64,000 bases of DNA. Source: Gremmenia infestans (lineage: Eukaryota > Ascomycota > Leotiomycetes > Helotiales > Hamatocanthoscyphaceae). The stretch is taken from positions 248,001 to 312,000 of the forward strand of contig JAFEVB010000032.1 in the NCBI GenBank assembly GCA_032629725.1, read 5' to 3'. The position numbers and the translations under genes are program-made. A model generated the notes under the pieces. That model saw nothing but the letters and a program-made list of their open reading frames with translations. It was not told where the DNA came from and did not search any database. This document shows positions 11,419 to 22,553 of this stretch, piece by piece; position 1 is the stretch's first letter; each line of letters opens with the position of its first letter.

Positions 11419-12824
11419 TCAATCAACTGACGGAAGACTGTCATAGACAACCTCGTTATTCATGTAGTGAACCACAATTCCGCCACCAAGAAATCTTCTC
11501 AAGGCCTGGAGCGTATGCAGCTTCCACCATTTATTTATCTCCATGTAACCAGCATTTGATATGCGAACGGTCATTCTCGAACCGTATCTACGGCCAGTTT
11601 CCTGGTCAATGGCTTTCTGGTATCTCGGGCCTCGAGTGGGATGTTGAACCGTGTTTAGGATATCGGCAAAGTTGGTATGAAGGAGTTTGCGGTTCTTTTT
11701 GGCAATCCGCCGCGAGGACTCGTTGGCGAGTCGGGAGAGGAGGTGTTCGAGTTGGTGCTTTTGTCGGTAGACCTCGTAACGCTTGACATGGCTATTGTCT
11801 ATTGGATAACCCTCCTCGTCCTCCTTCTCGGTCGCGGGGCCGTCTTCGGTTTCTCGTTGTGTATAGCTCTTCTCGTAAAGCAGAGCGATGTTCTCACCAG
11901 CTGCAATCTGGACCGCTACGTCGCTGCTCTCGAGCTGCTCAACAAATGCATCCATAGCTACCTCGGTCTTCTCTTCCATGTCGTCTATAGATGTAGCGAG
12001 GAATCCCCAAGCTTCACAAGCCGCAACTACAACGTCGCCATTGTCCTCTGCACTGACGGAGACTCCGTCTGATTCAACTATCTCCAGTAGATCATCCATG
12101 ATCTCTTCGACCTCGTTGTCGGAAGCACCTCCGTAAATTGCTGCGGCGCTAAGGGTGTGGATTGCTATCGCCTTGACGCTGGGGAACTCCGAGTCTGTGT
12201 ACGAATTCTTTAGAGTCTGAGAGAGGGCATCGTAAACGGTTTCTGAAGGAACTGTGATGAGCGTGAGGGCGATAGCTGTGGAAAATGTTAATTATTCTGT
12301 AGTCATGAAATGGAAACGCATTCAACCAACCTCTCAAAGCCAAACATGTCTCCTTTTCGCTACTCTCCGACCTGACACTTTTCAGGAATGCGGGAAACAG
12401 CTCTGAAGTCTTGTGTCGAATATCGTCAAAAGCATAATGTTTCATGAGACCCTTATTGTATTCATCTAGAGACGCCTCTCTTCCCCCGATATTGCTTCCC
12501 TTTCTCTCTATGATGCCTTCCATCCTGTCGCCGATCCACTGTTTCCATTCTTCGTTGGCATCTTCCGCCGGTGCATCAATAGTAAGCATGTCGTCGATGG
12601 AAGTGACACTGAGAACCTCGTCAGTATCTGTGTTTCGGTCTTGATGTATTGCCAACATACCTCATATTTGTGCTATCGCTCAAGTTCTCATCCTCTTCAT
12701 CAGAGGCATGCCTGCTTACATTTCTGCTAGTTGTTCGAGAGTTCGCTGCGGATGAGCCTGGAGTACCGGTCTTTTCCAGCGCCTGGCGCCTCAACCCTCT
12801 GTACGCCATTTTCTTCTGTCCCAT
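11419..12824 (-). CDS. Interferon-related developmental regulator (IFRD) family protein
   Basis: Three exons, 12661-12824, 12331-12608 and 11419-12275, giving 432 aa. The start is set at the ATG at 12824 (MGQKKMAYRGLRRQ); a second ATG at 12809 is equally possible. A Ser/Glu/Asp-rich N-terminus (SDEEDENLSDSTNMS) is followed by an armadillo-like helical region. The C-terminal box (RGPRYQKAIDQETGRRYGSR..) fits the IFRD C-terminal domain. The family (human IFRD1/TIS7, IFRD2) is linked to transcriptional co-regulation and, for IFRD2, to ribosome inactivation; the fungal role is not established. Introns start GTATGT and GTTGGT; the latter is a weak donor but restores the frame (CLALR|AIALTLI). Divergent from the FHA gene. 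Confidence 0.88.
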
Positions 12825-14251
12825 TTCGGCGTGTATATGCAAGTGTATCGGAGGTACAGCGACGAAGGTGGAGCGCGATTGTGGTGGTGTTGTGAGAGTC
12901 GATTGTGTGCGGAGTACTTGATACTTTGTTCATCAAAGAAAATTGTATCTATGTGTGCCGTGGGCTATCGCAAGACTTGATGGAGAGGTATTTGAGGTGA
13001 TATAGAAATACATGAATTTAATAGTGAGTCACAAGGATGTTAAATAGAAATTTGAATAATTTTGAAGTGGCCTATGAGGTCAGAATTGGACCATGCCATA
13101 TTTCCAGGAAGAAAGGCACCCACTAACACTAACACTAACACTAACCCCGGGCGGCTAAGATAAAGAGTGGGGCCTTTACTTATCATCGATACCGAATTTA
13201 GGTTTGGCATCCAAGATAGGTAATGCTCTAAGGTACCTATATTATAGCAGTATTTCATATGGGTGGTACCTAAAATAGGTGCCTACCTAGGTAGTTACTT
13301 CTCTCTGCCTGTCGTGAGAACTTGACTTGACACGTGTAAGAAATGACTCAGAAAAGCTGTCTTGCATGATTATAGTATGAGCAACCAACTATTGATTAGA
13401 TTGCAGCCCTATTTGTGGGGCGAGAGCTAATCGTAAGTATTCTTGTTCAGAGATATTTTAGGAAATATAGAGTACGTACCCAAAGAGAGGGGGTAGAGGA
13501 AATGTGATGAATAGAGTGTTATAGGGCTTATCAGCTCAAATGGTCATGGTCATCAGATGCTACATTTCATAGATCTCGGCATCTACAAGTAAGATCTCTA
13601 GGACTTACTACCCAAGGTAAATACAGTACCTTATTCTAACACTTCATTCGGATGATTATTATGATATAGGATTAAATAGCAGAACATCTCTTTCGGTACC
13701 GTCTTGTACATTCACTCGATTTAGGTCAATATAATGAATATACAAAGAAGCTTTATGAATATTTAGGTAGGAGGTATTGAGGTGATTATTGAGGTGATAC
13801 GCTACGGTACCTTACCTAGCCTAGTTCAATGGACTCTCTTATCGATAATACGGCCCCATATTTATAGCGCTCTTGTCGCTTATCTAATGCTTATCGCCCT
13901 GTGCTGCCTCGCTGCCTACTCGCCTCACCTTACCTTAATGTAACCCCTCCTTCCCTGACTATTCATAAACTACGAACGACACCGACATCCAACTCCTACC
14001 ACCAAGACTTCTACTGAACTTCGAATCGCCAAAGACCTTCTCGAGTCTCGAGGTTCTTCAACTGCCTGTGAGACCTGGACGTTGACGTCTATTCGCGCCC
14101 GCGTTTCACGTTGCCGTTGTACTTGTCACCGGGAGCCTCGAAGCCAACGTCGACACTACCGCAGACCCAATATCAACTTCTTCTGAATTGTTGGGGACGT
14201 CAACGAACCTTACACAATCAACTGAATATCTGCCAGCACTACGTCGGCAAC
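12825..14251. other. Divergent intergenic region IFRD/FHA gene
   Basis: 1.4 kb with no supported gene. AT-rich with many GGTACCT/TAGGTA-type words, one exact TACCTAGGTA at 13284-13293 and a CACTAA hexanucleotide repeat at 13121-13144. The last ~300 bases are CT/AC-rich and are probably the 5' UTR of the FHA gene. Confidence 0.55.
13121..13144. repeat. (CACTAA)4 hexanucleotide repeat, telomere-like
   Basis: Four perfect tandem CACTAA units, followed directly by CCCC. On the other strand this is TTAGTG, one base different per unit from the fungal telomere repeat TTAGGG. Confidence 0.85.
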
Positions 14252-16825
14252 ATGGAACAAGGTACGTTATTGCCCAGCTTCCGTCAACTGAGGGCAACGC
14301 ACAACGAGGCGGCCGTCCGTCCGTTGTGAAGACATTGTGAAGTCACATCACCCACCCTACCATAACTGGGACATAAAAGGCCGATTCCTGCTCTCAGCCT
14401 ATCCTCTCATCCTATCCTATATTCACTTGCTCTACCTTTTTGGATGACTACCAGATGCTGACTTGTTCCCGTAGCCAATGTTACCCTCAAGGCGCTGACT
14501 GGGGATGTCTCCCTCGCAGAACGCACCATTATCCTGAACCCGAACCTCCTTACGATTCCGATCGGTCGAGCATCCAAGAGCGTTAGCAAGGGCATTGTAG
14601 GTGCTCAAGATAACGCATGGTTCGATAGCCCGGTTATGTCCCGTGATCATGCCGAGATGTGCCTGAACCCGGAGAGTAATGTCATCACCATCCACGATAT
14701 TGGATCTATGCACGGGACATACATCAACAACACGCAATTATCAGTCAGAGAGCCAACACGGATATCAAATGGGGATAAAATTACTTTTGGTGCCGAAGTC
14801 AAACGTGGAGTAGATACATTCCCTGCCTGTGCATTCCAAGTAAAGATTGAGTTTGTTCCTTACGAGTATGTTACTCCTGGCAGCGTCAGTACCTCTGAAG
14901 CTCTTGCTAATTACATACCTTGCAGGGCGGGCAAGAGTTACGCCTTTCCCGACTCCTCTGATGTCGAAGATGAAGAAGACTACGATTTGAGCGACGACAT
15001 AGTGCAAGAAGGCGGCCACTCGTCCGGCGAGGATGATGCTTCGATCGAAATGACAACTCCTGTCAAGTCGTCCCAGGCCGTCAACACTATCGATCTCACT
15101 CGTGAGGAGTCTCCAATCTTGTCATCCTCCAATAGAATCGATCTCACCCGCGAGGCAAGCGATATGCATGTTAATGGGACTGTCCATGCGGTAAGTGTCT
15201 TCAACTTCGCTGCAGAACCTATCCTTCTCGAAAGCGAGGATGAGGAAGAAGGCTATGGACACTTCTCGTCTGACTCTGAAGATCAGCCCGAAGTCGCAGA
15301 CTCTACTGAATCTGATTCCTCCGAGGACGAGGCCGATGAGTTGCAGGAAGTCGAGGATTCTGATAGTGAAAATGATGTTGAGGACGATGCTGAGGATGAT
15401 GCGGAGGTTCATATCGAGGAGGGTTATTCTGAGGCCGAGAATGTTGATATGATGGTAGGTCATACGCACGAAATGGCAAAAAAAACACACGAAAGCCACG
15501 TCAACAATGTGAATCGCTATCTGGCCAACGAACAGGGTCAGAAGACCTTCGGATATATGATAGGCCAGACCGAGCTTTTTTCGGAGGACGTTGTGGATGA
15601 CGACGATGAGAGTGATTACGGCCTCTCCGATGCTGGTGAAGAGGGCATTAGGGCTCTATTTGCAGATGATCTGCTGCACAGCGACTCTGATACATCCGAG
15701 CCTGCTTCAAATAAGGAGGCGCAGGCGGAAGTTGAGCAACACGATGCCCAGATTGCCTCGAGCCCAGACATGTGTTTCCAACAGGCATGGGATGGCGATG
15801 CTGTTGGACTTCTATGCAAGGCGGCTACCCTGAACGTTCCCGAAAAGTTTATCGATACGCTCAGTCAGCCTTCTCCCGGAGAGAGACAGCCCAGTCCTTC
15901 GGATGCCGCGATGGTCAAGGCTGCACCTCATAAGCGCCCCGAACAGACTACGAGTAACGTTGCCCACTCCCACTTACATAGTCAAACCTCTAGCCACCCT
16001 CCCCAGACGCTAGGTGACAAGACTGGCAAGCATGCCTTCTTTGAAGCAAGAGAAAATAACAAGGCTAAAGTGCTTACTGCAGTAGATAAGGAGGATGATA
16101 CTTGCGCTACATCCTTTTCATCAAGCAGCAGCGCTCTCTTCTCCAATATCCCACCATCTAAGAATGAGAATATCGCTACTCATATACCATCGGCGTCTAA
16201 CACCGTCAATGATGTTATAAAATCTGTTAGATTCGGTGAACGTATAAAATTTGCGCACCCTTCAAGCACTATGAAACATGGGGGCTTCGGTATGTTTAAA
16301 CACATGACTAGATGGATCTATTTACTGACTTATATAGCAGCCACTGCGCCTAATAGGTCGGTTTTATCCTTCGACTTCCAAAATAAGCCGTTGTCTGTGA
16401 AGCGTGCCCCGAGCCCGGAGTATGACATGACAAGTGCTGTAAAGTTCAACGAGAGCAAGGCTATGTCCGTTCGTTCTAGATTGAGCATCCATGATATTAT
16501 TGAGAACTCTTCACGCGACCAAGGTCCTCAAAAAGTCGGTCCTAAGGTCGGCGAGAAACGAAAGGCTGGTGACATCTCGAATGTAATCGAAAACGAAATC
16601 AGGGAATGGGCCTCATTGGATGCTTCCAAGCCTGCGATATCAGGTCAACAGGCTAGATTTGCTGAGGCTGCGGCTATACAGGAGAACGAGTACGAGCACG
16701 AGCAACGACCAGTCAAGAAACTCAAAACCATCCTGGAGCGTGCTGCTTACGCTGCTGTTGGAGGTGTTGCAGTTGGCGCCGGTCTGTTCTTCAGTCTGGT
16801 TGCAACTGCACCAGACTTCGCATGA
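14252..16825 (+). CDS. FHA-domain protein with acidic middle and hydrophobic C-terminal tail
   Basis: Four exons, 14252-14261, 14475-14865, 14926-16289 and 16338-16825, giving 750 aa. The first coding exon is 10 bases (MEQ plus one base). The FHA domain lies at about residues 30-110 with the hallmark residues IGR (33-35), SRDH (59-62) and HGTYINN (83-89), a phosphothreonine-binding fold. Residues ~130-370 are extremely Asp/Glu/Ser-rich. The last ~26 residues (AAYAAVGGVAVGAGLFFSLV..) are hydrophobic with few residues after them, typical of a tail anchor. Introns 14866-14925 (60 nt) and 16290-16337 (48 nt) are stop-free multiples of three; they are called introns from GTATGT donors and good branch/acceptor signals. 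The tail-anchored FHA layout recalls SLMAP/Far9-Far10 of STRIPAK, but I see no clear coiled coil, so identity is open. Confidence 0.82.
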
Positions 16826-19264
16826 ACGGAACCATTTTGTATTCCACAGAAGCGTGTTTCTTTTCAATTCAGCTGTTGTTGTGTTTAGGTGGAGAATCGG
16901 GGTTTATTTAAGCGATCGGGAGTATGGTGGGGAGTATTGACGCTAGGAGCTTGTCAGGCTGGTCGATCCTTTTTCCCTTATGCATTCTAGCGGTATCAAG
17001 GATGGCGTCGGGTTTACTTGTGCAGGGGAACTCCTCTTGTTTTTATGACTGGCTTTGACATTTTATTTGCAGGAATTAAATATTTCTCTACATTGTTGTG
17101 CCTCGATAAAGCGCATGATATGGTCCCGGCGTATGCATCGAAGTCTATTACCGCGAATAACATAATATAGCATCGCTGAAACGTGCGCATTCCATGTGTC
17201 TATGGACCTTCATCGAGAGCTACCTGCTTACTCACCTTCTTCCCTAGTGTATAACTCAGTGCTTGCTTTGCAGTATAGTATAGGTATTTCGCACTGACAA
17301 TAGACGCTACCCGGACATTTGCATTTGCATTTGCATTTGCGGGTGGTTGCAGGCGCAGACACCTTTTAAACTTTCTTCCAATCCAACCAAACTATTTCCA
17401 CCACTCATGTCATGCTTGGTCTGCGGTACATTTCTTATCTCCAGCCTTGTCACTCGCGCCCATGTGTCGTCTACTGTCACTCCAAGCTCGCTGGCGACGA
17501 CTCGTCCAGTGCGGACTCGCCGTGGATATCGAACACTTGTACACCTGGAACTGGAGCTATGAACATTCTCGGTCAGTGCTTACGTTTTAGATATAGGTGC
17601 TGCCTAACTCGGTGTCTAGGTGACCCGTCCAATTGCACGGCTAGGGCTGCTAATATTCTACTTAAGTCTCGGTTTTTAAGTGACATTTGAGTTATCAAGC
17701 TTTTGCAGATAATGCACGCAACGAAGCGGGGAAAATTGCACGAAACGGAAGATAGAAGCCTGCAAAATGCCGTCTAACGTGGAATCTAAATCATGATAGA
17801 GGCAGGTGCTTTGTCCCGCTCGTCCGGACTTGGCTGAGGTTCTTTCTGACAGGCATCCTCCATGTTTATACATATAATGAGAGGTTTGTACTATTGACCC
17901 TATGTTGTTTTTGGAATGTTCTCCGGGTACTATATCTCTTAGAACTCTATCTACTACATCGATCTCTGTGTTCCGTGGTGGTTCATTGAGGATCGTAGTA
18001 ATATCATTGATCAATTGAGAGTCTACAAGGAACAATCCAAGGTAGTCTTCCAGAAAAAGAATGCATATTTTCCGGGTCGCACAGCATTATGGGCATCTGC
18101 ATTAGGCCTTTTGCCAGCCAATACAACGATCCAATTACAACCTTCACCATACAGGAGGGGCTCCGTGGTGCTGCAAGCTACATAAAGGGCCTGGTTGGCC
18201 AAGACATCTTACCACGTTAATGGGCAATGCATGGGAAGACCTACCAGCAGCCTACTGAGGAGGTACCGGGTAACCCCGAGAAAATTCAGGACAACGGACC
18301 CTGTATCACTTACGGACACAGCAGTTTTAGCGTTTTAAATTGTTAGCCGGACGATGCGATTCGAATGCTTCGGCACCTCCACTGACACTCACGGCAAGTG
18401 AGATCTTCTCTCGTCCTTGTTTCTCTGCACGCCCTATGCGGCAACTTATACACCGAGCCAAGCCAGGGACCAAACCCTACGAGCATACTCCCATACTTCG
18501 ACCGACTTGGCAAGCACCAACAATGACATGACATGTCCCTATACCATGATTGGAAGTTGCGGGACCCTACGGGTACGGGAGGGTTTTGGAATACCTGCAC
18601 ACCAGCGCACAGTGACCGACTCCTGCATGAAATAAGTTGATCGATAATGGCGCAAGCTATAGATTACCTTCTCGATATCTTCGTCTCCCCTCTGCCGGGT
18701 AAGGTGGCAGAGAGAGTAAGCAGGCAGTGGCGCGCTTAAGAGGCATGTAAGTCGATCAGCAGACCCTTCTGCAATATAAAGCTTCCTTGTGCAGATAAAA
18801 GGTTCGTTGGCGTTCGGTACCCAATCTGCTCAATAGATGGGATTGGATGCTCTTTTCGTTCTCTTCGAGGCGGTGTGAAGACTTTTTGTATCTTTGTATG
18901 GCCAGCTCCTCGAAACTTCCTCCTCAGCTAATGGAACGTCGGCAGGCAGAAGCCTTGACAACCTACCAAATATGCTATTCTCGTGGGGGACTTTGGACAA
19001 TGCGAGTCTTGGTATTTGGGTCTGGGTAGCCGTCAAATTGAAAAAGAAAAGTATAAGAGCTGCATTTCCCCCTGGTCAGATTAGATCATCACATTTGCAA
19101 TCAATCTACAACTACATTGATAGATTCTCCAATTTAAGATCGGCTCACTCTACAAAGTCCCTTCAACGCAAATCAACTATACTACACACCACTTCAGTTC
19201 CTCCTCTCTCCACCAAAACATCATTTATATATACTCAACTCAACTCTGCAACCCCCAGCTCAAC
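16826..19264. other. 2.4 kb intergenic block, no confident gene
   Basis: No gene can be supported. It contains a (CATTTG)4 repeat at 17316-17339. A minus-strand open frame at 17676-18035 (119 aa; includes LVDSQLINDITTILNEPPRN) has some protein-like character, but no start context, domain or splice partner that I recognise. The right end near the next gene has TATATATA at 19226-19233. Confidence 0.5.
17316..17339. repeat. (CATTTG)4 microsatellite
   Basis: Four perfect tandem CATTTG units in the intergenic block. No associated gene feature. Confidence 0.85.
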
Positions 19265-19675
19265 ATGCCCCGAGCCTCTTACCCAACAGACTGTGACTGC
19301 ACTAGCGGCCAAGTCTTCGTGCCTTGCTCGGCCTGTGGTGGCCACCCAAGAAGGTAAGAAGCTTATTCTCCCCCCGCCCAAACAGGTCAAACAAATATCT
19401 ATTCATCTATCATGACGTTATATTACCTCCCTCTGATACAAACCCCCACTGACTTCAAGAATAGAGTCCAAGAATGCCAGCAGTGCAACGGGGCAGGTAC
19501 GACGTGGACACCATGCCCACGGTGTATTGGCTACAGTGGAGGCTCCTCTGCTATAGCTACCCCCGGCCCAGACCCCACCTACGGTTCCCATGACAGGAGC
19601 TGGCACGATCATAGTCATAGTCATGGCCATGGTCAGCATCATGGCCATGGATCTACCTATACTCCTCGCAAATAA
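19265..19675 (+). CDS. Small cysteine/histidine-rich protein with DnaJ-type zinc-finger motifs
   Basis: Two exons, 19265-19353 and 19465-19675, 99 aa. Starts MPRASYPTDCDC. Four Cys pairs are visible: CDC, CSACGG, CQQCNGAG and CPRC. The CxxCxGxG form is that of the zinc-binding region of DnaJ/Hsp40 proteins, but there is no J domain. The tail is rich in His/Gly (DHSHSHGHGQHHGHG), a plausible metal-binding segment. The intron starts GTAAGA, ends AATAG and lies between two Cys pairs. The protein probably binds zinc; its role is unknown. It stands alone in a gene-poor region. Confidence 0.7.
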
Positions 19676-21272
19676 AACGAACCACTCTACTTTCAAAAAA
19701 ACGGAGGACAAAATATTTTCCTTTGAACTATGCTTCTAATTCTCTTCGCTCGCTTATTCATTTTCAACATGATTTTACTGTGATGGGATACCATGGAGTT
19801 TTGGGACAGGACAAAAATGGGATGGGAAATGCGACCAGAGAGACGGATGACTTCATGTTTTCTTGTCCTTTTGGTCTCTTGTTTCTCCCAGGGCATGGAT
19901 GGATAGAATGGAGTTACGCATCCTCGTTTTAGCGGGGAGTTTCGTATACCCATTTGCTTTTTAGGGGTCGCTCACCTGGCGAAGGTTTTGCTTTGGATGC
20001 GCAGCTTGATTTTTTTACTTCTAGCGGACAGACACTCTCGCTTGTTGGGCATAACAGGACAGGACAGGTTGAAAATGTAGGGCAAAGAGACACACAGAGA
20101 TATACCCGGTGACATGGGATAGGTTGCCTATGTATACAGATACACGATACATTATTTGTCACCTGGGTCCCACAGAAACTTGTTATCCAGTTGCAGCACA
20201 CATTATCAAAATTTCCATATGTGGTGCGTGGCAATCTTGCTTCATGCATGCTTCGCAGCTTGCTGTGCTTGCAGCAGGCATCCCTAAATTGCTCCTGCCT
20301 CCGGACGTCGCAAGGAATCGGTACGTTGGTGCGCAAGAAGGTTATATCCCATGGTGTCTTGTAACATGCCCGTGAAGTACCCCAGCGGGGACGTAGATGG
20401 CAAGAAAGAAGAACACTATATTACACTTTGACCCTGGCCAAAGACCGCATTCTGTTATCTCATCGCATTTCCACTCGTCATTATGCATCTCCCATCTTCA
20501 TTTTGCAGTTTCTTGCTTTTCTGCTGTCCACATCACTACCGTTGCAATGCACAGCGTCCGTTACCATAATGTTACGAACCTTACGGGCGATCCCCCACGC
20601 TCCTCTTCATTGGTGCCAAATTCTCTCAGAGAATCTCCCGGTGGTCATAATTCCCTCGGAGGAACAGATTCTGCTGTGCCACGTGACACGTGTTAGGTAT
20701 AATGTGCACCGAAGAGGGCAATTGCTGAAATCCCCATGCGGCCGTACACCTGACCGTGCTGAATCCAGACACGGGGTATCGGTGTCTGCGGTGCATACGT
20801 GGGGTAAGTCACGCTGCCTTGCTTCTCAGGGTGAAGCCCTTACTGCGGAGGATGTTGTGTACCCCTTTTTTTCCAGCTGGCAGCGTGGGATGAGGCCGTC
20901 TGAAGTGAAAGGAGGGGTATTTGCAAGAAGGGTCGGCTTAAAAAGGGGGTGATACAGTGACAAAGCCGATGGCGCCCGGTTTGGATTTGTAAAGGTGTTG
21001 ATGTGATTCATTCGGAGCGAGAGTGGTACGATAATGTTGAGAAACATCACGCGGGTTGAGAACGCTTGCTTCCCACATGTTCTGCGTTACACTACTGAGA
21101 GTATCTTGAATTTGTAATGAACGATGAAGGAATGTCCGAAAAGACATGGGATGAGACTGGACGTTTTCGCGAGAAAAAGTGCTCACCGAAATTTCTAGTC
21201 CCCATCGGCAGGATGGACTTTTATTTCCGAAAGAATCCCGAAAGGCATCATGTCCGTTCAAATCGCTGTACA
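19676..21272. other. Gene-poor intergenic sequence
   Basis: No coding region supported. Short open frames exist on both strands but lack codon character and splice partners. A doubled E-box (CACGTG then ACACGTGT, 20680-20693) is the only notable motif. Confidence 0.5.
20680..20693. promoter_or_regulatory. Adjacent double CACGTG palindromes
   Basis: CACGTG at 20680-20685 is followed immediately by ACACGTGT at 20686-20693. Binding-site density is unusual, but no nearby gene start is supported, so a function is not assigned. Confidence 0.3.
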
Positions 21273-21734
21273 CTAATAACGACGCAGATCTTGAATATGG
21301 TCAGGCGAGACGTCATTCCTGTTCTGTATGGACCCATCTAGCTTGATAAGGAGGTTACCTGCCTCATCTGCCTCTTGTGCTGACCACCGCGGGTTGGAGA
21401 AATGATGATAGGTGCTCCCTTCTCGTATGAAGCTGAACAGAGTCATGTATTTGGCACTGAAAACGCCATCGCGACGATCGACAAGGGATGCCAGGGCTGG
21501 TAGAGATCCAGCAATTGACCACATTCTATCCTCTCCTTGTACACAGGAGGATTCGATCAACACGGCCAAGTCCTGTCGTTTATGGATATCCAGGTCGTCC
21601 CGAGAAGCGTTGAACTTTACGGGGCTTTTCTTAACGAAGTATCTGTTGGCATCCCATGATGTAAGGAAACACCGATTCGCGGACCTTGCCTGGGGTGCTG
21701 AGCAGGAATGGAGGCATTTGAAGACCCCCATCAT
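21273..21734 (-). CDS. Possible coding fragment of unknown function
   Basis: Open frame of 153 aa with an ATG at 21734. It reads like real protein in the middle and end (for example WSIAGSLPALASLVDRRDGV and EADEAGNLLIKLDG). I do not recognise a domain. It lies on the same strand and downstream of the decayed HET-like gene and may be a 3' part of it or of another broken gene. It may also be spurious; no splice connection was established. Confidence 0.25.
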   Translation of the reverse strand: MMGVFKCLHSCSAPQARSANRCFLTSWDANRYFVKKSPVKFNASRDDLDIHKRQDLAVLIESSCVQGEDRMWSIAGSLPALASLVDRRDGVFSAKYMTLFSFIREGSTYHHFSNPRWSAQEADEAGNLLIKLDGSIQNRNDVSPDHIQDLRRY

Positions 21735-22157
21735 TAACGCGGCAATAATCGTAGAGATCGATTGTTTCGTTTGGGCAGGAGGGATACGATGCCAGAGCCC
21801 GAGAAAACCTTACATCCTTCAGCCGATTGCCCAGTACATAAAAGTATGTCAATTGGAGCACCTTCGATATATAATGGCCAGAACTCCCTCACACGTCCGG
21901 CCTTCGGTGCCTTCATCTGGCGCTCTATATCAAAGTTCAGAAGAACCACTCCTCAGACCGGCTCATTTGCGCTCAACACCGGTCGAACGATGACTCGAAA
22001 GGGCCTTCCAGAGAGATATCAATACAGTCTTGATGTCTAGGTGCTCGATATGCCTCGGCAGAAAAATCCAGTAGAGTTGAAGTGATCGAGTCTTAGGCCT
22101 CGTGACCTAGCATACCAGAGAAGCGATTGGTTCTAGATCATGCGAGGACTTGCTACA

Positions 22158-22167
22158 TACCTAGGTA
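22158..22167. repeat. TACCTAGGTA palindrome
   Basis: Exact 10-base palindrome, one of three exact intergenic copies in the window (others at 13284-13293 and 26877-26886). Confidence 0.6.
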
Positions 22168-22553
22168 CTGAAAGATTGGGCGTTTTGCCAACACTACTAT
22201 TTGAACAGTCCATTATGGCCCGATCTACCTCGTGCAGGAAAAGTGCATATTGAGCTTTTCGTGATTCGCTTCTGCGGTCGAGGCTACCAGGTCAGAGTCT
22301 AATATAAAGACCCTTTCTGCTTGCTCATATACATTTCACAATTGTATTACTATAATTGCGTTAGCTATAGGCTGACGTGAGAATACAAGGGTAGGATTGG
22401 TAGTGACCAAGGACATTTCTATAGACAGAGGGTAGGGAGGATGAGGGATTTTGAGGAACCTACAAAAGCAAGGTGAATTGGTCTCACTGGGAAATCTTGG
22501 AAGGCTATTAGCTGACATAGGCTTTATACTCTCCACTTACACATATAGTTCAT

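Noticed and set aside
16290..16340. Internal transmembrane helix in the FHA protein
   Set aside because: The hydrophobic stretch is encoded mostly by a 48-base sequence with full intron signals.
20397..20952. Two overlapping plus-strand open frames around 20.4-20.9 kb
   Set aside because: Low-complexity and Ser/His-rich, overlapping in different frames; nothing favours either as coding.
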